Below are positions 32,817 through 41,778 of a stretch of 64,000 nt of DNA, piece after piece. Below the pieces are notes generated by a model. That model made no database searches and was not told the DNA's origin. It saw only the letters and a program-made list of their open reading frames with translations. The DNA comes from Paractinoplanes brasiliensis. Its GTDB lineage: Bacteria; Actinomycetota; Actinomycetes; Mycobacteriales; Micromonosporaceae. Every line of letters begins with the position of its first letter. Positions within the stretch are counted from its first letter, which is position 1. The stretch is from NCBI RefSeq assembly GCF_004362215.1, contig NZ_SNWR01000001.1:2916001-2980000 (forward strand). Reading direction: 5' to 3'. The translations under genes were made by a program, and so were the position numbers.

Positions 32817-35568
32817 GGTAGGCCTCCTCCTCGACGCCGGGGGAACGGGCCGCGGTGACCACGACCGCCAGGATGGTGGCCACCGCGGCGGCCCCGGCGG
32901 TGATGGCGAGGCCGGGCAGGGACAGCTGGAACGAGAACGCGGGGAACAGGCCGGGCTGGTCGTCGAGCAGCCGGGCGCCCAGCGGCATCAGAGCGGCCAC
33001 GCCGGCGGTGGCGAAAGCCAGCGAAAGCGCGGAGAGCAGCACGAACTCCAGCGAACGGGCGCGCCGGACACGGGCCGGGCCCAGGCCGATCCGCGCGAGC
33101 ATGAGATCCGACGGGCGGCGCAGCACCGCGGTTCGCTGGGCATAGACACACAGTGTCAGGACGGCCAGCAACGCCAGGTAACCGGCGATGGCGAGCTGAT
33201 AGCCGCGGGCACGGCTGGTGGCGATGTACGCGGCGTCCTCCCGCAGCTGGGCCGCGGTGCTGATCCGTTCCGGCTGCAACCCCTTCGGCTGGGTGATCGC
33301 CAGCACGCCCGGTTCGCCGGCCGAGCTCCACAGGAACGTCTGGACGAAGAGCGCGTTGCCGCCCAGCGCGCTGCGTGGCCGCAGCCGGGGGTCGTCGATG
33401 CCGAGCTGCCCGAACGTGGGGTCGGCGGCGACCACGTACATGGCGCGGCCTCGCATGCCCGGGAACGCGCTGACACGCTCGGCAATCGTCAGGTCCTGCG
33501 TGTTGTAGCCCAGACTGACCCGTACGAGATCGACCTGGTCGGCCGCCGGGTCGGCGACGACGATGGCGCGCGGGGTGCCGTCCGGGTCCGACGGGCGGGC
33601 CGCCAGCGACGACACGGCGGCCCGGGCGGCGGCGAGGTCGGGACCGCTGCCCCACGACGCGACGTCACGGAACCGCGCGGGGTCGATCGCCAGCAGGTCC
33701 CGCCGGCCGTCGTCGAGCGGCGTCGTGATTTCCAGGTGCCACACCGCCGTGTTTCCCGGGGGCAGAGGCGGAACCCGTACGCCGGGAACGGGCCCCTCGG
33801 GCGGCAACTGATTCGGCACCTCGGGCGGGGGTGGAGGCGCTTGGTCGTCGAGTTCCCACGAGCCGTTCAGCTTGGCGACGGCTTCGGCGCCGGAGGCCAC
33901 GGCGATCCTGTCCTCGGCCGACACGTCGGTGGAGCGCACTGCGGACAGCGCGAAGAGCAGCATGCCCAGCCCGGCCGTCACCACGAGCACGGTGAGCCGC
34001 CGTTCCGAGCCGCCCGAACCGAGCCGCCTGCGGGCCAGCCACACGACGACCCGCGACGACGGCGGAATCGTCCCGCCACCGCGTCCCAGCAGCGCCGGCA
34101 CCCATCCTGCGAGCACCCCGGCGGCGACGAGCACAAGCAGAGGAACGAGCAGATCCACACCCCGTACGCCGTCCGCCTGTGCCAGCCCGGCGGCGGCGAC
34201 CAGGGCCACGACGATGAGCACCGGCCCCCAGGGGATCGAGCGTTTCGCCGTGGCGGGAGGCGCCGGGCGTACGCGTCGTGCTGTTGCCGCCGCACCGGCC
34301 AGCCCGACGAGAATCAGGCCGGCGCCGGTCGCCCCCGCCGCGGTCAGCGCGGCCGGTCGCAGCGACTCCTCGATCGCGCCCGGTGGACCGAACCGTCCGA
34401 CGAGCTGCCACCCTGCCAGCCATCCGAGGCCCGCCCCGACCACCGCCGGCAGCACGTTCTCCACCAGCCACAGGCCGCCGACGGTCACCGGCGACATGCC
34501 GACGGCCGCCATGTGCCGCAGTTCCCGTTCGCGGCGGCGCGCCGACAGAAGCGCCACCGCCAGCACCGAGGCGAGACCGACACCGGTGGCGGCCCATTCC
34601 ACGGGCCGGGTGCGCACCCGTACGGTCTCGGTCGTGGCCTGCGCCGTCGCCACGATCCGGCCGATGCCACTGGCGAAGTCGAGCGCCAGCGGATCGTCGC
34701 CGTTCGACGGCCCCACGGTCGCGAAATGCCGCCGCTTGTCCTCGATACCCGCGGCCGTGCGCCGGGCCTCGTCGAGTGTCGCGCCCGGCACGAGCGCGGC
34801 CTCGACCGCCCACAGCAGCCGATCGTCGACGGTCGTGGCCAGCCGCTCGGCCGTGGCGACATCACCGATCAGCAGGTACGCCGGGAGGGTGCGGTACTCG
34901 GTGTCGCCGGGCGTGTCGCCGGTACGCAACGCCCACCTGTTGCCGCCCCTGACGTCGGCCGGGAGCCGCCCGCCGAGGTCGACGGCGTAGATGCCGCTCA
35001 CCTTGGCCGTCGCCCGCTTCGGTGTGCCCCGGTTGCCTGTGACCACGGCGAGCACGATCTCGTCGCCGGGCCCCGCGCCGAGCTCCTGGGCCACCGGTTC
35101 GGGCAGCCACACTCCGCCGTTGCCGGTTGCCCGGCCCACCGCGACGAGTTCCTCGGCAGGGTCGCCGACGGCGAACAGCCGGGCCCGCTCGGTCTTGCCG
35201 TGGGCGCTGACGGTGGAGCCCCAGAACCGTGGTTTGGCCAGCTCGGCCCCGATCGACCCGCCGGTGAGGTCCGGTTCGGTCAGGCCCTCGACCTCCCGGA
35301 GTTCGTCGATGACCTCCCGCTGGTCGACGCTGCTGGGCCCGGCATCAGCCGACAGCCGCACGACGGCCGCGTCGTTCTGCCGCGCGGTGGCCGGAACCTG
35401 ATCACGCCGTACCTGGAAGGCCGCGTTGCCCGCGGCCTCGGCGAACATCGGGCCGGCGGCCGCGGACGCGGCCAGCACGAGGAACGCACACAACGTCAGA
35501 ACTGTCCAGGCCCGCTGCCGCACGCCACCCGCAACCGCCGCAACGGCGAGCCGGCCACCGGGAGTCAT
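32806..35568 (-). CDS. FtsX-like ABC transporter permease
   Basis: 920 residues. A first membrane helix (AWTVLTLCAFLVLAASAAAG) is followed by a large extracellular domain, then blocks of membrane helices around 330-500 and 790-910. This duplicated FtsX/MacB-like layout suits a pair of permease units in one chain. The Pro-rich segment DDQAPPPPPEVPNQLPPEGP lies in the second external domain. It precedes and overlaps the ATPase gene. Export or envelope stress function is likely; substrate unknown. Confidence 0.88.
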   Translation of the reverse strand: MTPGGRLAVAAVAGGVRQRAWTVLTLCAFLVLAASAAAGPMFAEAAGNAAFQVRRDQVPATARQNDAAVVRLSADAGPSSVDQREVIDELREVEGLTEPDLTGGSIGAELAKPRFWGSTVSAHGKTERARLFAVGDPAEELVAVGRATGNGGVWLPEPVAQELGAGPGDEIVLAVVTGNRGTPKRATAKVSGIYAVDLGGRLPADVRGGNRWALRTGDTPGDTEYRTLPAYLLIGDVATAERLATTVDDRLLWAVEAALVPGATLDEARRTAAGIEDKRRHFATVGPSNGDDPLALDFASGIGRIVATAQATTETVRVRTRPVEWAATGVGLASVLAVALLSARRRERELRHMAAVGMSPVTVGGLWLVENVLPAVVGAGLGWLAGWQLVGRFGPPGAIEESLRPAALTAAGATGAGLILVGLAGAAATARRVRPAPPATAKRSIPWGPVLIVVALVAAAGLAQADGVRGVDLLVPLLVLVAAGVLAGWVPALLGRGGGTIPPSSRVVVWLARRRLGSGGSERRLTVLVVTAGLGMLLFALSAVRSTDVSAEDRIAVASGAEAVAKLNGSWELDDQAPPPPPEVPNQLPPEGPVPGVRVPPLPPGNTAVWHLEITTPLDDGRRDLLAIDPARFRDVASWGSGPDLAAARAAVSSLAARPSDPDGTPRAIVVADPAADQVDLVRVSLGYNTQDLTIAERVSAFPGMRGRAMYVVAADPTFGQLGIDDPRLRPRSALGGNALFVQTFLWSSAGEPGVLAITQPKGLQPERISTAAQLREDAAYIATSRARGYQLAIAGYLALLAVLTLCVYAQRTAVLRRPSDLMLARIGLGPARVRRARSLEFVLLSALSLAFATAGVAALMPLGARLLDDQPGLFPAFSFQLSLPGLAITAGAAAVATILAVVVTAARSPGVEEEAYRDN

Positions 35569-35817
35569 GGGCCTCCTCGACCACTACTTCACAGGTCCGA
35601 TGACGCTATCCGATTGGGCGCGCTCCCACGACCCCGAGACCGCCCTGGTCCCACGCCTACCTGTCCGCCGGCTCGACCGGATCCGGAGCGCGGGCCGAGG
35701 GGACGCTCGCCCCGGTGACGTCGCACCGCACCCACGTCCCTCTTGACGGGTACACGATGTGCGGCGCGGGGTGGGGCGCGTCTAGAGTTGGGCCGCTCGC
35801 GCGGCGGAAAGGCGACG

Positions 35818-38800
35818 ATGGCGAAGCTGATCCTCACCCCTGAAGAAGCAGTGCTCTGCGACGCGGTCGGAGTTCGCACCTTCCTCCAGGCGCGCGCGGT
35901 GCTGGCCGATGAGGAAGTCGTCGTGCAGGCCGTCGGCCCCACCGGTCAGGCGGTCGGCCAGGTTCGCCGCGGCGGCGTGGTCACCGGCGAGCTCGTTCCT
36001 GGAGCGACGCCCACCCTGACCGGCGTGTGCACCTGTTCCGACGCGGACTGCGTGCATGTCGTCGCGCTGCTCCTCGCCGCTCAGCAGGAGCCCTCGCCGA
36101 CGAAGGCTGTAGCGCCGGTTCAGCGGCGGCCGGCTACCCGCCGGTGGGAGTCTCAGCTGTCCGCGTGGATGCGGGACGTGGCCGGGCCGCCGCCCGCTTC
36201 CGAGGCCGTGGAACCCGAGATCGGCCTGCAGTTCGAGCTGGTCGACGCGTACCTTCCGCGGAGTCGCAGGACCAGGCAGCGGATCTCGATGCGCCCGGTG
36301 CTGCCGGGCCGCCGGGGTGGCTGGGTCCGCAGCGGGATCAGCTGGCACTCGCTCGGATATGCCGGAGGCCGTTCGGTGGAGCAGCATCGTCAGCTGCTCT
36401 ACGAGATCGTCAAGCTGTCCGGCTCGCACACTCCCTACTACTACGGCGGCAGCGCCACCAGCCTCTTCCTCGACGAGTTCGGCAGCCGCCGGATCTGGGA
36501 CCTGCTGGCCGAGGCGCAGGAGTCGGGTCTGCCGCTGGTGCAGTACGGCAAGGACGCCGTGCCGGTGGTCGTGGCACGCCGCCCGGCGCGGGTGTCGATG
36601 CAGGTGGGCCGGGTCGACGGTGATCTGTCGCTGCAAACAGTGGTGCAGGACGACGGGGTACCGGTCGACCTCGAGCACGCGATCTTCGTCGGCGAGCCGG
36701 CGCACGGCATGGCCTCGTGGGGCGCCCGAACCAATGGGATCCTGCGGCTGGCTCCGCTGGACCGTCCGCTGCCGAAACCGGCCCGCAAGGTCCTGACCGC
36801 GCCGAGCATCCGAGTCCCCGCCGATCAGGAGGAGCGGTTCTTCGCCGAGTTCTTCCCGGGCCTGGCCCGGCAGCTCGAGGTGGTGCCCGGTGGGCCGGGT
36901 GTGCACCTGCCCGAGGTGGGTGCTCCGACGCTGACGGTGACTTTGAGCCCCGTACGGGATCATCAGCTGCGACTGCGGTGGGAGTGGACGGCCGAAGTGG
37001 GTCGCGGCCGGCACAGTGAGCCGCTCTGGTTGCCCACGCTCACCGAGGAACAAGCTGATCTCGTACGCCGGGTGACCGATGCCGTTGTGCCAGGTCTGCT
37101 CGAGCCCGGTCCGCTCGGCGCCCGTCTCGCCGCCGAATCCGTGCTCGGCGGCGACGAGATGATCCATTTCCTCCGTACGGTGGTCCCGGCGCTCGCCGAT
37201 CTCGGCGTGTCCGTTGTCGAGCCGGACGAGGACTGGCTCCTTCAGCCGAGCGAGGCGCCGCCGGTCATCACGTTCTCGAGCGCCGCCCAGGGCAGCGAGC
37301 AGGACTGGTTCGACCTGTCGGTTCGTGTGGACGTGGGTGACGAGCGGGTCGACTTCGAGGCGCTGTTCGTCGCGCTCGCCCGGGAGCAGGAGTTCCTGAT
37401 CCTGCCCAGCGGCGTCTACTTCAGCCTGGACCGGCCCGAGTTCCGGCAGCTCCGCGAGCTGATCGCCGAGTCCCGTGCGCTCACCGACAGCCCGCCCGGT
37501 GTGCTGCGGGTCGGGCGGTTCCAGGCCGGCGTGTGGGACGAGCTGGCCGAGGTGGGCGAGCTGGCCGGTCAGGCGGCGGATTGGCAGCGTACGGTGGCCA
37601 CGCTCAGCGAGGCGGGCGTGGAGCTCGACCAGGCGGTGCCCGCCGACGTGCGGGCCGACCTCCGCCCGTACCAGCTGGAAGGTTTTCGCTGGCTGGCGGC
37701 GCTGCACGACAACGGGCTCGGCGGCATCCTGGCCGACGACATGGGGCTCGGCAAGACGCTGCAAGCCCTGGCGCTGCTCTGCCACGCCCGCAAACACGGC
37801 CGGTTCCTGGTCGTCGCGCCGGCCAGCGTCGTGCACAACTGGGCCGCCGAGGCTGCCCGGTTCACCCCGGATCTGGACGTACGGGCGATCACGTCGACGG
37901 CGGCGCGGCGCGGAGCCGGCCTGGCCGAGGCGGTCGAGGAGGCCGACGTCGTGGTCACGTCGTACACGCTGTTCCGGCTGGAGTACGACGATTACGCCGC
38001 GCTGGAGTGGGCCGGCCTGGTGCTCGACGAGGCGCAGTTCGTCAAGAACCCGCAGTCACAGGCGTACAGGTGCGCCCGCCGGCTCCCGGCCCCCTTCAAG
38101 GTCGCCATCACCGGCACCCCGATGGAGAACAACCTGACCGAGCTCTGGGCGCTCTGTTCGATCGCGGCGCCCGGCCTCTTCCCCCGGCTCGACCTGTTCA
38201 CCGAGTACTACCGCCGTCCGATCGAACGCGAGCAGGACAAGGACAGGCTCGCCCAGTTACGCCGCCGGATCCGCCCGCTGGTGCTGCGCCGCCGCAAGGG
38301 CGAGGTCGCCGCCGACCTGCCGCCCAAGCAGGAACAGGTGGTCGAGGTCGACCTTTCACCCGGGCATCGCAAGGTCTACCAGCGGTACCTGCAACGGGAG
38401 CGGCAGAAGGTGCTCGGCCTGCTGGGCGACCTGGAACAGAACCGGTTCGAGATCTTCCGGTCGCTCACGCTGTTGCGCCAGGCCAGCTTGGACGTGGCGC
38501 TGGTCGACGAGCAGCACCGGGCGGTGTCCTCCACCAAGCTCGACCTGCTGGTGGAACAGCTCACCGACATCGTCGCCGAGGGCCACCGTACGCTGGTCTT
38601 CAGCCAGTTCACCCGGTTCCTCGGCGCGGCCCGCGATCGGCTGGAACGGGCCGGCATCGCCTGCGCCTACCTGGACGGCGCCACCCGCAACCGCAAGCGG
38701 GTGATCGAGGAGTTCAAGACCGGCGCCGCGCCCGTCTTCCTGATCAGTTTGAAGGCGGGCGGGTTCGGCCTGAACCTGACCGAGGCGGACTACTGCATCC

Positions 38801-39033
38801 TGCTCGATCCCTGGTGGAATCCCGCCACCGAGGCTCAGGCCGTGGACAGGACCCACCGCATCGGACAGACCCGCAACGTGATGGTCTACCGCCTGGTGGC
38901 ACGTGACACGATCGAGGAAAAGGTGATGGCCTTGCAGGCGCGCAAGGCCGAACTGTTCGCCGGTGTGATGGACGGCGGCGACTTCACCTCCGCCGGGCTC
39001 ACCGCCGCCGACATCCGCGAACTTCTCGGCTAA
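35818..39033 (+). CDS. SNF2-family helicase with N-terminal SWIM zinc finger
   Basis: 1071 residues from ATG 35818 (AAAGGCGACG upstream). The SWIM finger is at 71-80 (CTCSDADCVH, CxCx4CxH). A long middle region follows, then the two-lobed SNF2 ATPase: DDMGLGKTLQALALL (motif I, near 640), VLDEAQFVKN (motif II, DEAQ, near 737), ITGTPMENNLTELWAL (motif III) and QAVDRTHRIGQTRNVMVYRL (motif VI, near 1011). Bacterial members of this RapA/SWI2-like group move along DNA and are linked to repair or transcription recycling. Its stop overlaps the stop of the convergent gene by about 4 nt. Confidence 0.93.
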   Translation: MAKLILTPEEAVLCDAVGVRTFLQARAVLADEEVVVQAVGPTGQAVGQVRRGGVVTGELVPGATPTLTGVCTCSDADCVHVVALLLAAQQEPSPTKAVAPVQRRPATRRWESQLSAWMRDVAGPPPASEAVEPEIGLQFELVDAYLPRSRRTRQRISMRPVLPGRRGGWVRSGISWHSLGYAGGRSVEQHRQLLYEIVKLSGSHTPYYYGGSATSLFLDEFGSRRIWDLLAEAQESGLPLVQYGKDAVPVVVARRPARVSMQVGRVDGDLSLQTVVQDDGVPVDLEHAIFVGEPAHGMASWGARTNGILRLAPLDRPLPKPARKVLTAPSIRVPADQEERFFAEFFPGLARQLEVVPGGPGVHLPEVGAPTLTVTLSPVRDHQLRLRWEWTAEVGRGRHSEPLWLPTLTEEQADLVRRVTDAVVPGLLEPGPLGARLAAESVLGGDEMIHFLRTVVPALADLGVSVVEPDEDWLLQPSEAPPVITFSSAAQGSEQDWFDLSVRVDVGDERVDFEALFVALAREQEFLILPSGVYFSLDRPEFRQLRELIAESRALTDSPPGVLRVGRFQAGVWDELAEVGELAGQAADWQRTVATLSEAGVELDQAVPADVRADLRPYQLEGFRWLAALHDNGLGGILADDMGLGKTLQALALLCHARKHGRFLVVAPASVVHNWAAEAARFTPDLDVRAITSTAARRGAGLAEAVEEADVVVTSYTLFRLEYDDYAALEWAGLVLDEAQFVKNPQSQAYRCARRLPAPFKVAITGTPMENNLTELWALCSIAAPGLFPRLDLFTEYYRRPIEREQDKDRLAQLRRRIRPLVLRRRKGEVAADLPPKQEQVVEVDLSPGHRKVYQRYLQRERQKVLGLLGDLEQNRFEIFRSLTLLRQASLDVALVDEQHRAVSSTKLDLLVEQLTDIVAEGHRTLVFSQFTRFLGAARDRLERAGIACAYLDGATRNRKRVIEEFKTGAAPVFLISLKAGGFGLNLTEADYCILLDPWWNPATEAQAVDRTHRIGQTRNVMVYRLVARDTIEEKVMALQARKAELFAGVMDGGDFTSAGLTAADIRELLG

Positions 39034-40625
39034 GACCTTCGCAGGCGCTCGTTCACCTCGGCCGGGTTGAAGGCTTCGGGGGTGAATTGGCCGGCGTCGG
39101 TCAGGCCGAGCCATTCCAGCCGTTCCTCGTGTTCCGGGTGGGTGGGGTCGGCGAGGATCTCGACCAGTTCCTGGTAGCCCCAGATGCCGCCGCAGTCGTC
39201 GGGTGGGGCGGCGCGGCGGCCGGCGGTGCAGAGCGGGTATTCGCGGGTGGGATCGGCGGGGGTCGCCTTCTCGATCAGGATTTCGTGTTCCCAGTCGTCG
39301 CCGAAGTCGTACGTGTAGCGGATCTTGTCTTTCGGCGAGGGCGCGACCTGTTCCAGGGTCACCGGGGTGTCGGAGCGGTGCCCGAGTTCACGGTCGGCGC
39401 GCCCGAATTGCCCGTACGGGGTGTCGAAGACGTACATGTGGTCGCCGTGCCAACCGAACGCCACCAGCAATGCGTGGTGCAGCCGGTTCAAGGTGATGTC
39501 GCCGGGCACCAGCAGCCGGCGCCAGATCGGCGGTTTCGCGCCCTTCAGGCTGACCTTGATCTGGTAGACGGGAGCCGGTCCGTTCGACTTCTTCCGTTTG
39601 GCCGGCAGTTTCGCCGGCTGGGGCCGGCGCTGTCCGGGCAGGTTCAGGCCGAACATCCCCGGCCCGCCGGCCTGGTCGATCAACGCGGCGAACTGCTGCA
39701 GCACGTCCAGCGAGGTGCGGTCGTCGGTGTGCGGGGACGTGACGGCTCCGCGCGGCCGGCGAGGCGACGGCAGCGTGGCCAGACGATTGCGGGCGAGCAC
39801 AGCGAGTGGCGCGTACCCGGGACCGTCCTCGTTGACCAGATCCGCATCCTCCGGGTCAGCGTCCGGATCGTCCTCCGCGTCGTGGTCAGCGCGAATTTCC
39901 AGCGCCTGCTCGGCGTACCAGCGGAACTCCGGCGCACCCAGCTTCTTGGTCTTGATGGTCACCCCGTCGGCCCGCGCACCCTGGTGCAACCCCGCCACCA
40001 GAGTGGGGAGTTCCTCCTCGCCGAGCACGTAGATCTGGTCCGCGGCGCCACAGTTCTCGTGGTCGACCACGATGACGAGGGCGTGTCCCCGGCCCGCCCG
40101 CTCAAAGACGCCGACCAGGACCGACATCGTGCCCTCGTCGTCGTACATCCTGGTGAAAGGCCCGGCGCTCAGGGGCGCCGCCAGATGGCCCGCCCAGACC
40201 GGGGCCGCGACACCGGCTTCGGTCAGCCGCCCGGCCGCCGCCCGGGCGGACGCACCAGCGGGGGTCGGCTCGTCGCCGGACATCGCGCTGATCGCGGTGA
40301 GAATGGTCAGGGCCGCCCGGGTGCCGCGAGCCTCGATGGCCGGGACGAAACCGCCGGCGAAGGCCTCCATGGTTTCTTCCCCGCCGGACTGCGCCATCGC
40401 CACGAAGAGGGCGCCGGCCATCTCGGCCTCCAGCGGGTCCTCGGCCTCCGCCAGGGTGGCGGCGTCATCGACGAATGCGGCCAGGATCTGCCCGGGGTCG
40501 ACGCCGTCGCCGGAACAGGCGGGGCAGTCGCAGGGCTGTTCCGCTTCGGACACGACGGTGAGGTTGGTGCGCCGTGAGGATCGGGCGGCTGCACGGTTCC
40601 GAGGGCGTCGGCTACCAGAACTCAT
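39030..40625 (-). CDS. Plasmid pRiA4b ORF-3 family protein
   Basis: 531 residues from ATG 40625 (MSSGSRRPRNRAAARSSRRT). The C-terminal 200 residues carry the pRiA4b ORF-3 domain: YQIKVSLKGAKPPIWRRLLV, LNRLHHALLVAFGWHGDHMY, IRYTYDFGDDWEHEILIEK and CTAGRRAAPPDDCGG. The N-terminal half has CDCPACSGDG, a Cys cluster, then a helical region. The biochemical role of this widespread domain is unknown. A further upstream in-frame start is possible but less natural. It converges on the SNF2 gene with overlapping stops. Confidence 0.85.
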   Translation of the reverse strand: MSSGSRRPRNRAAARSSRRTNLTVVSEAEQPCDCPACSGDGVDPGQILAAFVDDAATLAEAEDPLEAEMAGALFVAMAQSGGEETMEAFAGGFVPAIEARGTRAALTILTAISAMSGDEPTPAGASARAAAGRLTEAGVAAPVWAGHLAAPLSAGPFTRMYDDEGTMSVLVGVFERAGRGHALVIVVDHENCGAADQIYVLGEEELPTLVAGLHQGARADGVTIKTKKLGAPEFRWYAEQALEIRADHDAEDDPDADPEDADLVNEDGPGYAPLAVLARNRLATLPSPRRPRGAVTSPHTDDRTSLDVLQQFAALIDQAGGPGMFGLNLPGQRRPQPAKLPAKRKKSNGPAPVYQIKVSLKGAKPPIWRRLLVPGDITLNRLHHALLVAFGWHGDHMYVFDTPYGQFGRADRELGHRSDTPVTLEQVAPSPKDKIRYTYDFGDDWEHEILIEKATPADPTREYPLCTAGRRAAPPDDCGGIWGYQELVEILADPTHPEHEERLEWLGLTDAGQFTPEAFNPAEVNERLRRS

Positions 40626-40793
40626 CGCAATAGTCTGCACCGGTGCCCGACGGCGCCCGCATCCACCCTCCGGGGGCCGGCGCCCCGGATCGGCAGGGTT
40701 ACACCGCGAGTCCGGGCCGTCGCGGACGCGCGTTCGAGTGTTCCGGAGGAGCCTCGGCACCACGGTCCGAGGGTCGGCGGGAACGGGCCGGGA

Positions 40794-41684
40794 CTACCCG
40801 CGGGGGTGCGCGGCGACGAACGAGGCGATGTAGTCGTCCAGGCGGCGCGAAACCGTCCAGCCCAGCTCGGCCGCCTTGCTGTTGTCGGCCTGGCCCCGGG
40901 TGCGCTCGCCACGCAGGGCGGGGATCAGCTCGTACGGCGCGCCGAACATCTTGGCGACCTCGAGGATGGGCCACTCGTGACCGGCGCCGAGCAGGTAGCC
41001 GTCGCCCTGCCCCTTCTGGGCCACCAGCACGATGCCGCGCACGATGTCGTCGATGTGGGTGAAGTCGCGCGTCTGCGTGCCCGGCGACACCACCGGAAGC
41101 GGCTCGCCCTTGAGGTACTTGTCCTCGAAGATGCCGATGACCGTGGCGTACTTGCCGCTGGTGATCTGGCCGGGGCCGTACACGTTGTAGAAGTACGTGA
41201 TCGCGTGGTCCAGCCCGTACCAGCTCGAGTAGTTCTTGATGTACTCGATGTTCTTGGCCTTGGTCCACGCGTACGGGTTGAGGTTTTCGTCCTGCCCGTC
41301 GTTGCCGAACTTCGAGCTGGAGCCCGCGTAGATCAGCTTGGCGCCGTTGGCCGAGGCGAACTTGACGACCTCTTTGGTGCCGAGCAGGTTGAAGTCCCAC
41401 GTCAGGTCGTGGTCCTCGAACGAGGTGACGATCCGTGAGTACTCACCGAGGTGGAAGACGATCTCGGGGCTGGGCAGGCCGCGGTCGGCCCAGATCTTGG
41501 CCAGGTCGACGGTGGAGCCGTCGATGTAGGTCACCCGGGGGTCGTTGACGTGGTTTTCCGGCACGCCGGTGAAGTAGTTGTCCAGGGACACCACGGCAGC
41601 GGCGGGAAAGTCCGTGAGCAGGGACTTGATCAGGGCAGAACCGACAAATCCGGCGCCACCGGTGACCAGCAGTGTTTGACTCAA
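40794..41684 (-). CDS. NAD-dependent epimerase/dehydratase (nucleotide-sugar type)
   Basis: 296 residues of extended short-chain dehydrogenase type. The NAD-binding loop is TGGAGFVGSALI near residues 8-19, and the catalytic Tyr-Lys pair is in NPYAWTKAKN. The segments FNLLGTKEVVKFA and YFYNVYGPGQI are typical of UDP-sugar epimerases, and RDFTHIDDIVRGIVLV near the C-terminus is family-standard. It follows the secreted beta-helix gene by 94 nt on the same strand, so sugar-polymer biosynthesis is a plausible context. The exact sugar is not readable. Confidence 0.9.
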   Translation of the reverse strand: MSQTLLVTGGAGFVGSALIKSLLTDFPAAAVVSLDNYFTGVPENHVNDPRVTYIDGSTVDLAKIWADRGLPSPEIVFHLGEYSRIVTSFEDHDLTWDFNLLGTKEVVKFASANGAKLIYAGSSSKFGNDGQDENLNPYAWTKAKNIEYIKNYSSWYGLDHAITYFYNVYGPGQITSGKYATVIGIFEDKYLKGEPLPVVSPGTQTRDFTHIDDIVRGIVLVAQKGQGDGYLLGAGHEWPILEVAKMFGAPYELIPALRGERTRGQADNSKAAELGWTVSRRLDDYIASFVAAHPRG

Positions 41685-41778
41685 CGTACTTCCTCCGACC
41701 GAAGACTCCAGCGGTAAAGGCTACCAAGGGCGGGCCGCCCGGCCCGAATCGTTCGAGCCGGGCGACCGGGACCGGCGA

